Below, piece after piece: positions 10,341 to 21,400 of a stretch of 36,645 nt of DNA. The DNA lies in contig JADGJH010000047.1 in assembly GCA_027596945.1 (NCBI GenBank), positions 1 through 36,645 of the forward strand, given 5' to 3'. This stretch comes from Physocladia obscura (Eukaryota; Chytridiomycota; Chytridiomycetes; Chytridiales; Chytriomycetaceae). Each line of letters begins with the position of its first letter. Positions within the stretch are counted from its first letter, which is position 1. The notes under the pieces were generated by a model, which was not told where the DNA came from, did no database searches, and worked only from the letters and a program-made list of their open reading frames with translations. The translations under genes and the position numbers were made by a program.

Positions 10341-10424
10341 ACAATGAGAATTGACAAAAATGCAACAAGAAGCAAGACTAATACAATGAGAATCAAGAGC
10401 AATGCAACAAGAAGCAAGAGTATT
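10341..10424. repeat. Tandem duplication of a 42-bp unit
   Basis: Two adjacent copies of a 42-bp unit begin at 10341 and 10383, each starting acaatgagaat and containing atgcaacaagaagcaaga. They share words with the neighbouring 32-bp array (caagagcaatgcaa), so both probably arose from the same A/C/G-rich, T-poor sequence. Confidence 0.7.
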
Positions 10425-10476
10425 GCAGTGAAACCCAAGAGCAATGTCAACCAAGGTTGGTGAAAATCAAGATGAC

Positions 10477-10918
10477 AAAAAGCCAAACAATGCAAATTGA
10501 CAGAATGCAAACCAAGAACAATGCAAATCAACAGTGAAGTAAACCAAGAGCAACGCAAATTGACAGCAAAGTGAACCAAGAGTGATGCAAATCAACAGCA
10601 AGGCAAACAAAGAGTAATGCAAATAAACAGCAAAGTGAACCAAGAGCAATACAAATCAACAGAGGCAAACCACAAGCAATGCAAATCTGCAGCAAGGTGA
10701 ATCAACAGATGTAAATGAACAGCAATGCAAATCAACAGTGAGGCAAACCAAGAACAATGTGAGTCAACAGCAAGGTGAATCAAGAGCAATGTGAATAAAC
10801 ACAGGCAAACCAAGAGTAATGCAAATAAACAGCAAAGTGAACCAAGAACAATGCAAATCAGCAGCAAGGTGAACCAAAAGCAATGCAACTTGACAGCAAG
10901 GTAAATCAAGAGTGCCAA
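10477..10918. repeat. 32-bp minisatellite, about 14 units with alternating dimer structure
   Basis: Head-to-tail units of 32 bp (a few shortened to about 30) begin at 10507, 10539, 10571, 10603, 10635, 10665, 10697, 10743, 10775, 10805, 10837, 10869 and 10901, with a more divergent one near 10477. The consensus is gcaaaccaagagcaatgcaa followed by atcaacagcaaa. Unit starts mostly alternate between gcaaa and gtgaa, implying a 64-bp higher-order unit. The word ATGCAAAT recurs in about eight units. The array contains one CpG. Because 32 is not a multiple of 3, the long hydrophobic minus-strand frames across it cannot be repeat-protein genes. Confidence 0.9.
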
Positions 10919-11570
10919 GAACAGAGAGTGACACAAATAAAGTGCATGACTATGAAAAGCTAGACAAATATCAAGAAAGAGTAGTGTACACAGAGGAGCA
11001 GAGAGCAGGATTGAGAATTGAAGTGGGAATATATGATCAGTAAGTTTGTGAGTGTTGCAGAGATACAAACCTCAGTTGTTCTTTGGTTTTTCCAGGATGA
11101 AAAATAAGTAGCCAACTACTTGACTTGACTTGTTGACTTGCTTCACTTGAGTCAAGTCTGGGACCCCCTATTGGTCCTTGAGAATGAGAAAGTTTTGCCA
11201 ACAGTAAGTAATCTGACAGCTTTGTCAGCAGAATCACTCCAAATTACATTTGTTGTGAATGAATGACAAAGGTATGTGTTTGCTTTGTCAAGGGTGTGAA
11301 TCTTGATGTGACATTGTTGAATTTTTCGTATATGAAAAGCAATTTATTTATATCACTCTTTCAAGTGAGAGATTCATTGCTTTTACTAAAAATTTAATCA
11401 AAGTGATTCATTTGTTTAAGTGGCACTAAAAAACTTTTCTATAGACTTGATAATCTATAAATAAAAACATAGATGCACATACACACTTACAATGGCCAGC
11501 TTTTTAGCATTCCTGTGATTTTGATTTTTAAAATCATCTCCTGACTGAAATCAAACAGTCAATAGTACTG
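10919..11570. other. CpG-depleted intergenic stretch
   Basis: No gene supported. Only one CpG was found between 10919 and 11570, and the sequence changes abruptly to CpG-dense DNA at about 11575. Confidence 0.5.
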
Positions 11571-12030
11571 CATTTACCGATCACCGACACTCTGACAAAC
11601 GTTGCACGAACATGCCGATCATTTCACAACATAATGAAAGATGCATTGTTCGCCATCACGCACTTCACTCGCATACCAACAACACAGACAGACTTCAATT
11701 TGGTGGTGTAGCATCCACACAAAGCTTCCATTCGGATACTCGTGCGTGGCGGTCATATTTTATCACAACTTATTGCGTCGGTGCTCAAACTCCTGTCAGC
11801 GCCACAGTTACTTGGAAGAGTTCGCACTGTTTTGTGTCAGCTTGGGTGCACGCAGTATTGGCCGAGCGGCGGCGGACGAATCACAGCTGTGCTTTCGTTT
11901 CTGGCGGCGGCATACGGGTGTCTAGAGGCAGTGGAACTGCTTGCGTACCGTGATGGTCACGACACTTCGTCGCTAAAAACAAACTGGATATATTTCAAAA
12001 CATTTCAAAACAAACTTTTATGCTGATGAC
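11571..12030 (+). other. CpG-dense island with three overlapping open frames, identity unknown
   Basis: I count 31 CpG in 11571-11980, against 2 in the preceding 1,490 bp. All three plus frames are open for about 90-110 codons. The most protein-like frame runs from ATG 11630 (MKDALFAITHFTRIPTTQTD), is interrupted by TAG just before 11710, and continues with hydrophobic helical sequence (ILSQLIASVLKLLSAPQLLG, then GGGRITAVLSFLAAAYGCLE). That could be a membrane-protein gene broken by one nonsense codon or split by an unrecognised intron. Alternatively the segment is a promoter island of the coiled-coil gene 700 bp downstream, or a recent insertion. No family recognised. Confidence 0.35.
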
Positions 12031-12048
12031 TGTGGCAATTTCAATGAC

Positions 12049-12063
12049 TCTAGAAATTCTAGA
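12049..12063. promoter_or_regulatory. Perfect 7-1-7 palindrome with heat-shock-element-like half sites
   Basis: TCTAGAA-A-TTCTAGA is a perfect inverted repeat containing TTCTAGAA, which fits the TTCnnGAA core of a heat-shock element. It lies about 680 bp upstream of the coiled-coil gene in CpG-normal DNA. It may be a regulatory site or may be chance. No other unit of a full element is adjacent in correct spacing. Confidence 0.2.
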
Positions 12064-12732
12064 ATCTACTTGAAAGCCGGCGGGATGACAATAAATGGTG
12101 TTGAATTAATAATCGCATGAAAACATTTAACCTCCCGTCTCGTCATTTCGGCCATAACAAAAAATTGCGAGAGTGCGTGTCAAAGGAGCAGATGAAATGG
12201 CAACTGCGAATAAAATTTGCAACGGCTGTCTTTTTGCAGCTGAACCAGGTTAATGCAGTAAGCTTGAACCTTGGGGTTTAAAGTACTCAGCGCGCTGAGG
12301 ATGCATCGATTAAAGCGAAAGTGAAAAGTCTGACAAAAATGCATTTCAATCGTATATTAGAAATGGTGTAACCTTCTTTTGTTACTCTTCTGTAAAAAAA
12401 AATATTAACTTAGAACAGACCAAAAGAAATACGCAATTGAACTCATCACGAATATGCAAAGTATCCAAACGGAGTTTTCTGTACTTTTTTTCTTTCAAGA
12501 AACGTGGGGGCTTGAAAGAATTTGCTGCGTTTATGTGCTTGCAAACACTTCCATCTAGTAAGCATGTGATAGTGCACGACAGATAGCCCAAACTGAACCT
12601 ATTAATTGAACCCATGACTAAAAATAATGTCTGTTCATAATTTTTCTGATGAAAATGAAAAATAAATTAAGATGACGTATCTTTTATGCTCTTTTTTTTG
12701 ACAAAATTTCTAGACAAAATTTTTTGAATTAC
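12064..12732. other. Upstream region of the coiled-coil gene
   Basis: Normal CpG content to about 12340, including gcgcgctgag near 12290, then AT-rich. The minus frame at 12382-12615 has no recognisable features. This is probably promoter and 5' UTR. Confidence 0.35.
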
Positions 12733-15700
12733 ATGGAAAACAAGTCTAGTCTGGATGCAATTATCTTTGAAAATGATGAAAGCAGCGACGAAGAAGATCG
12801 CAATTCAGAAGGCAATGAAGTGAGCGACTCTGAATCAGATGTGGAATTGGAAGGAGAGGCCAAAGAAGAAGTACATGATGAAGTAGATGAAGTAGATGAA
12901 GAAGAAGATCAAAACGAAGAAGGTTCTGAAGAATATAATACGGAATCATCTGAAAATGAGCAGCAAGCCGATGAAAATGCAAATGAATCTGTGCAATTGA
13001 TTCAAACGCCAACTATCAGAAAAAATCATATTTCTGAAGACACGTCACATCCATTGGGCGCAAGCAAATCAGAAACAACCAAATCAATAAACTCTCTTCC
13101 TCGTCATGGTTCATGGTACATGACAGGACTTGGCTTATTTTCATCTATACCAGTAACAAAAAGTACCTCTTCAGTAAATATTACCAGACAAGTGATTTCT
13201 GTTCACGAAACAGTCAAATCAAGCGCCTCAAGCGAATTGAACAGTATAATTTCTGTCGAACAAAATATTGAGCGTGTGGATTCCAATGACTCGTTTGTTT
13301 CAGCAGGTAAAAAACATTCTTTCTTTCCTTACTTTGTTCTCATAGTTATCAAAGATGGTGCTACTTTAGAGCACTTAACAATATCTGATATCCAGGTATT
13401 TTCAGAAAGAAAATAGTCTTTTTAATTTTATGTTTATTATTGAAATAAATTAGGAAAATTCTGATCCAATCCATTTGCCTAAAATGACATTTGTTCAACA
13501 AACTGAAAAATTGGTCGAAGAGTTGGTCCAAATGACAGCGGAAAAAGACGCCCTCGAATTAGCAACAGCGACTAAACTGGCTTCAAAACAGACTGAATTA
13601 GAGAATACGAAAATTATGCTACTTAATTCTGAGAAGCAGCTTGCTATTGCCAATAGCCATAATGCAAAGCTAGAAGAGAAAGCAATCTTACTAAAACGTC
13701 AGTTTGAAGCTGACATGAGAGCTCTGACAGCTAATTCTGCCAAAAAAGAAGCTGATCTACTGGCAACATTAGCAAATCTACAAGCCACTGCAAAATTGGA
13801 AGTCAAATCACGACAAGATATTGAAACCGCACTGAAAAAACTGAAAGACTTCAATGTACAAACTACACAACAGTTTGAAGACATAAAGCTGAAAGTTTCT
13901 GAGGCTCATAAGAACGAGCTTGAAGCTTTACAAGCAAAATTAAAAATAGCAACAGAGGAGACAGAACACTATAAAAATAGTCTTGATATCTCTCAAAAAA
14001 GTGTCGCCGATATTCAAAAGTTGCTCAAAGATTCGGAAATTCAACGGGCCCAGCTAAAAAACCATTCCAGCAATCTTGAAAAAGAAAAAAATGACTTGGT
14101 ATCTGCTAATATAACGGCACAAAATTTTCTGAAAACAAACGCAGACAAAGAAATAAGTTCATTAAAAGCCACAATTATAAAATTATCCGAAAAAATTACT
14201 GATTTGGAGGAACGTGAAGAATTGGCAACAGCAAACTTAATCGAAGCCTTTTCGAAGATCGCTGAAATGAGTAAAGATTTGGAAACTACTGAACAAGAAT
14301 TAAAAATGGTAAAATCAAGTCTACGCGAAGCAAATTGTGACCTCATTAAAAGTAGAGCAGCTGTTTCATTCTTAGAAAATGACGTTCAAGCCAGAGCAGA
14401 GAGCTTAGAGATATCAACAAACCGAATCAACTCCCTTGAAAACGAAATATGTATCAATTCCGCCAAACTTTATCACGTCGAATCAAATTTTTCAGCGGAA
14501 TCGAAAGAAACAGTGGCTATTCAGATATGCAAACTGGAATCGGACTTGATTATTCAAAAAACTGAAAAATCAAGACTTGAGAAGGTAATTTCTGAACTAT
14601 CTGGAGAATTGATGCAGCAGAAGACATTGAACGAAGAGTTCCGCGAAACAATTTTGAAAGCTAAAGTTGAGAGAAAAATGAGAGGTACGCGAATTTCTGA
14701 GGTTTGGAACGAGCTCCAAAAAGCCAGAAATGAAATTGAGAAGAAAAATATGGTGAATGAACGTTTGAGAACAGAATTTGAATCATGCGTGGAAGAGTTA
14801 AATTCTGTGCGAAAAAACAGTGATTCATCAACTGAACTAGTCGCTGCAGTTCGAACTGAACTAGAATTAAAGATTTCGGAACTTCTCGGTGATTTTGAAG
14901 GAGAAAAAAGCGCTTGGGCTACTGAGCGAAAGCAGCTTGAAGACACCCAGCAAGAGATAATGCAAGAGCTGCAAGATCTGAAAACAGAGCTGAATTCTTT
15001 GAAAGCAGAGGCAAATTCATTGTTGTCGCAAAAAGATGGGGAAATTCAAGCATTAAGAGAAGAGATTTTGAGCTTTTCAACGTTGAATGACAAGAAAACA
15101 GCCACCGAAAATCAAAATGGTAATACTAGTGACAAGTCACTGAAGCCTCTTGATATTGGAAACAGTCTAATGGATGAGGTTATATCCGAACTAGGGTCAA
15201 TCAGCAATCTTGGAGATAGTAAGAGTTGTTTTGACAAAATCTGGTTCGAGGATATACATGAAAAGAAGTTTTCTATTGCATTATTGGAAATATCGGAAGC
15301 ACTCGGAAATCAAGGCACGGCAACCAGGTCAGAAAATTCGAACAATAACATAAAATTAGAAGTTTTGGATGGAATTAGCTCTCTCAAAAATCGCACTTCT
15401 CAACTTGAGAGTCTTTGCAAAGAATTGGAAAAGTTCGGACAAGAAACTCTTGACGTTGTGCATGTCTTGGAAACAAATTACACCAACGCCAAAATAGAAA
15501 TGGAGCGAAAAGAGCAGGTAATTAAGCGACTTCATGCTGTTCTTGAAGATGGGGCTTCAATATTGGGCCGGAAGCGTATGCAAGCCGTCATTTCTGAAAC
15601 AGGACTTTACTTGAAAAGACCCAGCCGATCAAATTCTCTGGAAACTGAAAACCTCAATCAAGAAAATATGGAAAAATCAAGGGACTCAATAGTTACCTTG

Positions 15701-15913
15701 AATCCAACAAGCAGATCTCATTCAGTTGTTTCTGCATTACAAACACAACTAAAACCGTTCCATAAGGGCACAGATGGTGAAACCAACCATGTTGAAAGAT
15801 ATAGTAATGCTGTTGTTGAAAATGAAAAGGCAGGCCATGTGCCGTCCGCGATTCAGAAATTGCAGACTGCAATTGCATCTGCCCGATTGGTAGCAAGAAT
15901 AAAACGCAAATAA
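12733..15913 (+). CDS. Long coiled-coil protein with acidic N-terminus
   Basis: Exons 12733-13306, 13346-13395 and 13454-15913 give 1,027 aa in phase. The first intron would be only 39 nt, a multiple of three without a stop, so retention (1,040 aa) is possible. The first 90 residues are extremely acidic (Glu/Asp/Ser runs). A Ser/Thr-rich linker follows, then about 550 residues of continuous heptad-type coiled coil rich in Glu, Lys, Leu, Ala and Gln. A break near PLDIGNSLMDEVISELG and a shorter helical region come next, and the protein ends in a basic tail (ARLVARIKRK). Golgins, spindle-pole and tether proteins look like this, but no diagnostic domain is visible, so I assign no function. Confidence 0.88.
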
Positions 15914-15940
15914 TTATTTTTAGAATAAAAATCAATCAAA

Positions 15941-16887
15941 ATGACAGAAGAAACACGCCCAACAGATCAAGAGATTCTGGCTTATGAAAAGACGATTGCG
16001 GCTGAGTTTCTTGCTGCGCCGCTGGTTGGCGAAGCGAGCAGTTTCGATGCACTGATTAGCGAATACGAAAATAATCCAAAAATCCACGCAAAGACTCTGC
16101 AGTTGGCGGCTAAAGCGCAGGCAATGCGGTGAGAAATCCAAAGAATTGATGTACCCGCTATCACGTATATATTTACGGTCTTTTTTGGAATATTATTACA
16201 TTGTTTCAAACTTTCAGATGCATTCGCAAAGACGGCAACTGCTTCTACCGCGCTCTTTCATATGCACTGTGCGAGGCATTGCTGAACTATAAAACGCTTC
16301 CGTGGGCCACCGCAGTTCGGAACCGTGTTCTCGCTACCCGAACTACTTTGGTTGATACTGGTTACGATCCGATGATTACCGAAGACTTTTTCGAGCCGCT
16401 GAACGAAGCTCTCGAGCCAGACTTTTCGGCCGCGAAGCTCGACGAATTCTTTAGCAAAGAAAAGGAGGTTTGTTTGTTTGTCTGTTTGATTCTTCCTTTT
16501 TTTTTTTTCCTTTGCGTCTGATTCGTTTACCTTTAGTACTTGAGTGATACTATCGTTTGCTATTTGAGACTTGCAACCGCTGCTGAGCTCAAAAAGAACA
16601 GAGATATGTATGAAGCGTTCATTTTGGATTCATACCCCACCATCGAGGCTTTTATTGCAAATCAAGTTGAGCCAATGGGTGTCGAATCCGACCAAATTCA
16701 TATTGTTGCAATGGCGAATGCTTTGGGGGTTACTATAAACATTGCAGATTTGGACTCTTCAGACTCTGACCTCAATTTTCACGATATTTCGCCAATGTTT
16801 CCACTCGAAATTGATAGCTCAGTATCTCATCCGGTATTAAATTTCCTGTACCGACCAGGTCATTACGATATTGTCTACATTGTGTGA
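15941..16887 (+). CDS. Otubain-type deubiquitinase (peptidase family C65)
   Basis: Cysteine protease that removes ubiquitin from substrates; human OTUB1 is Lys48-chain specific and also inhibits E2 enzymes. Exons 15941-16128, 16218-16467 and 16537-16887 keep phase and give 262 aa, close to human OTUB1 (271). The catalytic motif KDGNCFYRA places Asp 68 and Cys 71 in the active site, and YRPGHYD near the C-terminus supplies His 255. Also typical are YLSDTIVCYLRLATAAEL, VEPMGVESDQIHIVAMANAL and FLYRPGHYDIVY. The usual Pro of RPDGNC is replaced (IRKDGNC). The start codon lies 27 bp after the stop of the coiled-coil gene on the same strand. Confidence 0.93.
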
Positions 16888-17349
16888 ACCAAAATAATAT
16901 ATTGCGTATATACCGTGAACAACAAAAAAGATGTATTGCCCTCCCCACTAATATTATTTTGCCGCGGGATCTTTGATATATCGTAACCGTTAGAGCGAAA
17001 ACAATTTTCGGACAAGGTTGTCAATAATCTAGCACTTAATCCACGATAGAAAATTTTTTGTATGAGTTATTGACATTGAAAAAGAAATAATCTTGTAGTC
17101 CTTCCAATAACTGTATATGTACTCTTATGACCTTAAGAGGATTTTTCGTGCAAAGGATGAGGTTAAGAAAAAAAAAGGTAAAAGTAAGCAATAGCTCAAC
17201 TCGTGGAATAGAATTCCTCTCAGGTTTCTGAAATTCATGCTTGGAAATACCGCTATTTTTGTAAACTTGTAAACCCCGTCGAACAGCTGATACAGGAGCA
17301 AATACATATCCAACTTATCCTCTCTAAAACCCTTATTCTAGACAAGTTT
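16888..17349. other. Intergenic region downstream of otubain
   Basis: AT-rich with some CpG; contains the otubain 3' UTR. No gene supported. Confidence 0.4.
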
Positions 17350-17880
17350 CCGGTAAACATCCATCGTATTGTCATTCTCATCTGAGTGACCTGGATCAGC
17401 ATTATCATCCACTGCTCATTGCAATCAGGTCATCTTGGCCATAGTGCCAACACCATCCCATCAAGAATATGCTCATTTTGTTTCATTGCACTTTGAACGA
17501 CTTGCAGATCCTGTTGCTGTGTGTTCAGTTTTTGCAGCATATTCTTGGCAGTCATCAATAAGATCTCAGGAAATTAGCAATGACTCATGAATATCGTACA
17601 GTTGCTGTTGAGACACTGATCTTGCTCAAATAGACATGCAATTTGATCTGGGGGCAGTCTTTGGATGGCAGTGTCTCTCTCAGGGACAGGAAAGTCATAA
17701 CAAATGTGAGTTGCCCAGTCATGCTGGATGTAGTTTTCGCCTCAAAATTCTGGATGTGCAGTTTTTAAATAAGAGATGATTGCATCAAAGTGCTCTTGAT
17801 TGGCTATTCTAAAGCAATCTTCTGCATCTGTGACAAGACTAAAACTTGCTGAGAAAATGTATTCTATTGTGGCGCTTTTG
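17350..17880 (-). pseudogene. Orphan repeat gene, family B, decayed second copy
   Basis: Read on the minus strand, this stretch matches the frame at 220-727: QEHFDAIISYLKTAHP, then a stop, then TAIQRLPPDQIACLF, another stop, and EHILDGMVLALWP. An acidic tail follows in a shifted frame (DDNADPGHSDENDN). At least three in-frame stops and a frameshift make it a pseudogene. It lies downstream of a family A fragment on the same strand, whereas the left-end pair is divergent. Function unknown; the match between copies is the only evidence of family. Confidence 0.6.
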
Positions 17881-18065
17881 CCAGAGTAACAGAATATTGG
17901 AAAATAGTGAGGACAAGAACTTCATTCTTTTGAGTCAATGATTCCAGAGTGATGACAAGGAAGAAACATTTGCTTGATCTGTTCAATGTCATTTAAGAAA
18001 CTGACCAACACTATTTACTGGTTTTGTAAGATAATCATCTTGTATTAGAGCATAACTTTACAAAA

Positions 18066-18269
18066 TCACCAAAAGTGATCAATGGCTATGCCATCATTCA
18101 ATGATGTATATGTTTGATCTGCAAGGATCGCACATCCAAGAAACATGGTCCAGATTTTTGCAATCACATTTTCCGCTGTATCATCTTCCACAGTGACTGT
18201 AGCACTTGCATTTGCATGCTGCCCCTTGTATTTTTTGGCAGCTGGGTTCAATTTGAGGGTGAATGTCAT
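18066..18269 (-). pseudogene. Orphan repeat gene, family A, second copy (fragment)
   Basis: A 67-codon frame beginning MTFTLKLNPAAKKYKGQHAN matches the minus-strand frame at the window's left edge: the YKGQHANAS and VTVEDDTAENV segments align with YRKQHSNIT and MTVEGNTVEEV. An upstream ATG in another frame (MEIPTTAKI, about 18298) may be the original start, separated by a one-base frameshift. After the stop at 18066, decayed coding-like sequence continues towards the family B copy. No domain recognised. Confidence 0.5.
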
Positions 18270-18475
18270 ATTTTTGCAGTTGTTGGAATTTCCATAAAAA
18301 TATCACATGTGATGGAATTATTCAATCATATATTTCCATTTGGTGCTGAACACAATATTTAGAAAAACAAAAATGAAATCTATTTTTGCAGTTAAACGAA
18401 TAAAAAAGGAATATTTAGCCAGATAGAAAAGTTAATATTTAACCCTTTAGGGTAAACACTTGAAGATAAACAAGG

Positions 18476-21400
18476 TTAGATATTTATGATTGATTTACAC
18501 TCCACGCAAACCAGTTTTTTTTTCACAGTGAGCCTGAAGTTTTTGCTCCCACAGTGACACACGACGACAGGCTCCTCTTCATCGTCGTTCCCTTCAAAAG
18601 CATTCCGATTATTATTTTCATCACTCATATTATCAATCAACGAAGAGCTATTGAAAGCTGTGAAATTTCCGTGTTGAGGTAAAACGTGTTGATTATTAGT
18701 TGGCAAAAAAGATGATTTTGGCGGTATTTCGACACTCGATGTTGATAGCATATTGACAAAAGACTGCGCTATTGGCTGAACTATATTGCCGGCTTTTTGC
18801 GTCAGTCCACTTCGTCGTAATACATCTTGCGTCGATTTTCCAACAGTTTGACTGCGATTTAATGGGTTTATTGGAGATGTGGATTCGCTCCCAGGCATTC
18901 TTGATGGTGGCGGCGAAACTGTTGATACTGGTAACTGCAGCGGTAATAATGGTGGATTAGATTGTTGGATTGAAGTTTCCGCACTGATTGACCGTGCATG
19001 AGAATCCATGGTGTTTCCTCGCATTCGGGTTAAAAGTCCACCAATAATGCTGGCGTGTGGCTGGTGTACAGACGGTATTGGTATTGATGTGATTGGAGAA
19101 GTTGAAGATAATGGCCCTAATACGGCAGTTGCTACGGCGGAATCTATCGCGTTTGTGGAAAGCTGCCGATTGTTATTTCCAGAAACAGTTTTTAAATGCG
19201 GCCGAATTTTGTTGAAGTTTTCAAATAATGCGGCTTTAATATTTGCAGAAGATGATAGCAGTGTGCTTGTCCCAGAAACTAAGTTGCTGTCTGTTGAAGA
19301 AGTAGTTTCATTGAAGGTCCCAGACCGAACAACTCCTCTGAAAATTTCCTGAGATGCAAAAGTTTGTGGAGTCCTTATGTGATCCATTGAATTGGATCGT
19401 CGTCGTGTAGGTAAATCGTTTGGAATATCGAGATTTTTTCCACCAACAGAGATTTCAGGTATCTGTTTTAAGGGCGCTTCTTTTTTCGTGCTCGGTTTCG
19501 GCAAGAAATAAATATCTCTTGAGTAAATACCAAAATCATTCGGAGCTATATATTGTCCGCTTCTTTGCCTTTGTGTTTCCTGTAATACATGAAGAGTTGG
19601 ACTGATTGGCGAATATTCTTCCACGTCTTCCGAAGGACTTGGAGAAACAGTTAAGAAATCTCCAGTTATGCCTGTATGATCAAGAATATTCGTTTTTATT
19701 GGAGGCGCAGAGAAATTTCGTTTTTCTCCGAAAGATCGGCTGATTAGCAAGCTTGGAGAATTTGCGGCAGATTTATTCATCTGAGAAACTAAAGAATCCT
19801 TGGATGCAGGTTGCGGAGGAGGAATTTCGTTTTCAAAGATATGAATATTGCCCAGGACGTCAGCCACAAAAATAAAAGCACCAGATAGGTGAGAAGAGCT
19901 ATGCGAAATTTTTTGATGATCGAGAGACAAAATACTGCGAATCTTTGTCGGAGCAAATATTGCGCAAGTGATGGTATAATCCGACCCTATGAATCTTTCG
20001 TATTGCTCACTCCGAGGTTGATCCCAATGCATTAGGTTGGAAATAACACCTAAATGAAAAAAATTAATTAATTGTGTGTCTCAAAAACAAACTAATGAAC
20101 GAAGCAATTTACTTACCACTGAAGGCATTCTTTCCTCCCACAGCAGGTGTTATATTTTGGTCAATTACAGCTGAGCGTTCGTTATTCATATCAACATTCG
20201 CCCCATTAACTTTCGAAGAGGTCGAAAAATGGCCAGGCATCAGACTATTTGGATCCAAATCCCACAAATATACACGAGCATCTTCACTTCCGCATATAGC
20301 ATACCGACCATCCTCAGTACCAACGGCTCGCATCCATCCGATGGTGCGAATATCTGGCCCACGGTACCTGCGAACCAAACTTTTATCCCGTAAATTAAAC
20401 AGCCGGACCCGCGAATCAGTTGCAGTGACGAGAATATACCCAGCATCTAAATTATTTACAGCGCCAGATGTATTGGAATATCCTTCGTAAGATGCGGCTG
20501 TGCCGCCACTACCGCCGATTTTCTGTCCGAAGCTGGCAGCCAAAGTCTCGATACCTGTCACGCGAAAAGACTTTGCATTTGACAGAGGAGTCAAGTCTAC
20601 ACGCGTGTTGTACTTCAATTCGTTCGATTCATGGAAATATAGGCTTCCATCTGCCGTTCCTGTAATTACCAACACACCGTCATGGCTGAATTCGAGAGCG
20701 GTTATGTAGGGAATAAATACACCGCCAGACATAATTGATACAGAAGCTGCTGCTGGTGTGATATCAGAGTGTTGATGTGATGCAGAAACGGCGATTTTAC
20801 TCAAAATCACCCAATATTTTACTTTTTTTTCTGCAATACTCCACATTCGGAGACGCGCGTTTGTTTGTGTTCCACCGCCTGAAATAAATGTTTGTTCATC
20901 TGTTGGATGAAATCGGACTGACGTCACAGGAGATTCGTGAACAAACACTTTCAAGCAGACTACAGATTTTATGTGCCACAGTCTTACTGTCTTATCAGCG
21001 CTTGCTGTCAAGATGAAATCGGTTTTGGACCACGAAATATCTAAAATTGGCGCTGTGTGTCCAGAAAATGTTCGGTGGGCAGTCGGAGAAACAATTTGAT
21101 TATGGTTCAAAGGTGTAGTTGTTTGATGAATCACTGTTGCATTTTCTGCTGGGGTTGAAGAATTTTCTGAGTGACGAAAATTTGCTGGCAGATTAGTATT
21201 GATGGAAACAGAACCCAGTTTTGATGAGCCTGTCATACTTCGCGAATGTTTCAAGGGTTTTTGGGGAGATTTTAAAGGATCCTTATCCAGCAAAGTTACT
21301 GGAGGAATTGGGATTTGTGGAGTATGATGCAAAATATTTGCAGGAGGCTCTGATTTTGAGCTGATGATCCAAACTCGCAAAATATTGTCAGCTCCACCCG

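Noticed and set aside
10477..10918. Possible CRISPR array
   Set aside because: Units are contiguous, with no unique spacers between repeats and no cas genes. The genome is eukaryotic.
10205..11068. Long hydrophobic minus-strand ORFs (Leu/Cys/Trp-rich) resembling multi-pass membrane proteins
   Set aside because: They translate the T-rich strand of the 32-bp minisatellite. The unit is not a multiple of three, so the apparent repeats appear in all frames, and no splice or start context supports a gene.
11612..12026. Three overlapping ORFs as three separate genes
   Set aside because: GC-rich sequence lacks stop codons in all frames. None has a recognised domain or clear initiation context, so they are listed once as an unexplained island.
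13699..14946. Ser/Phe-rich minus-strand ORFs
   Set aside because: They are antisense shadows of the Glu/Lys-rich coiled-coil gene.
15880..15960. Fusion of the coiled-coil protein and otubain through an intron ending at attatttttag
   Set aside because: The nearest donor (ttg|gtagca) joins into a frame that stops at once, before the otubain ATG; a two-gene reading fits better.
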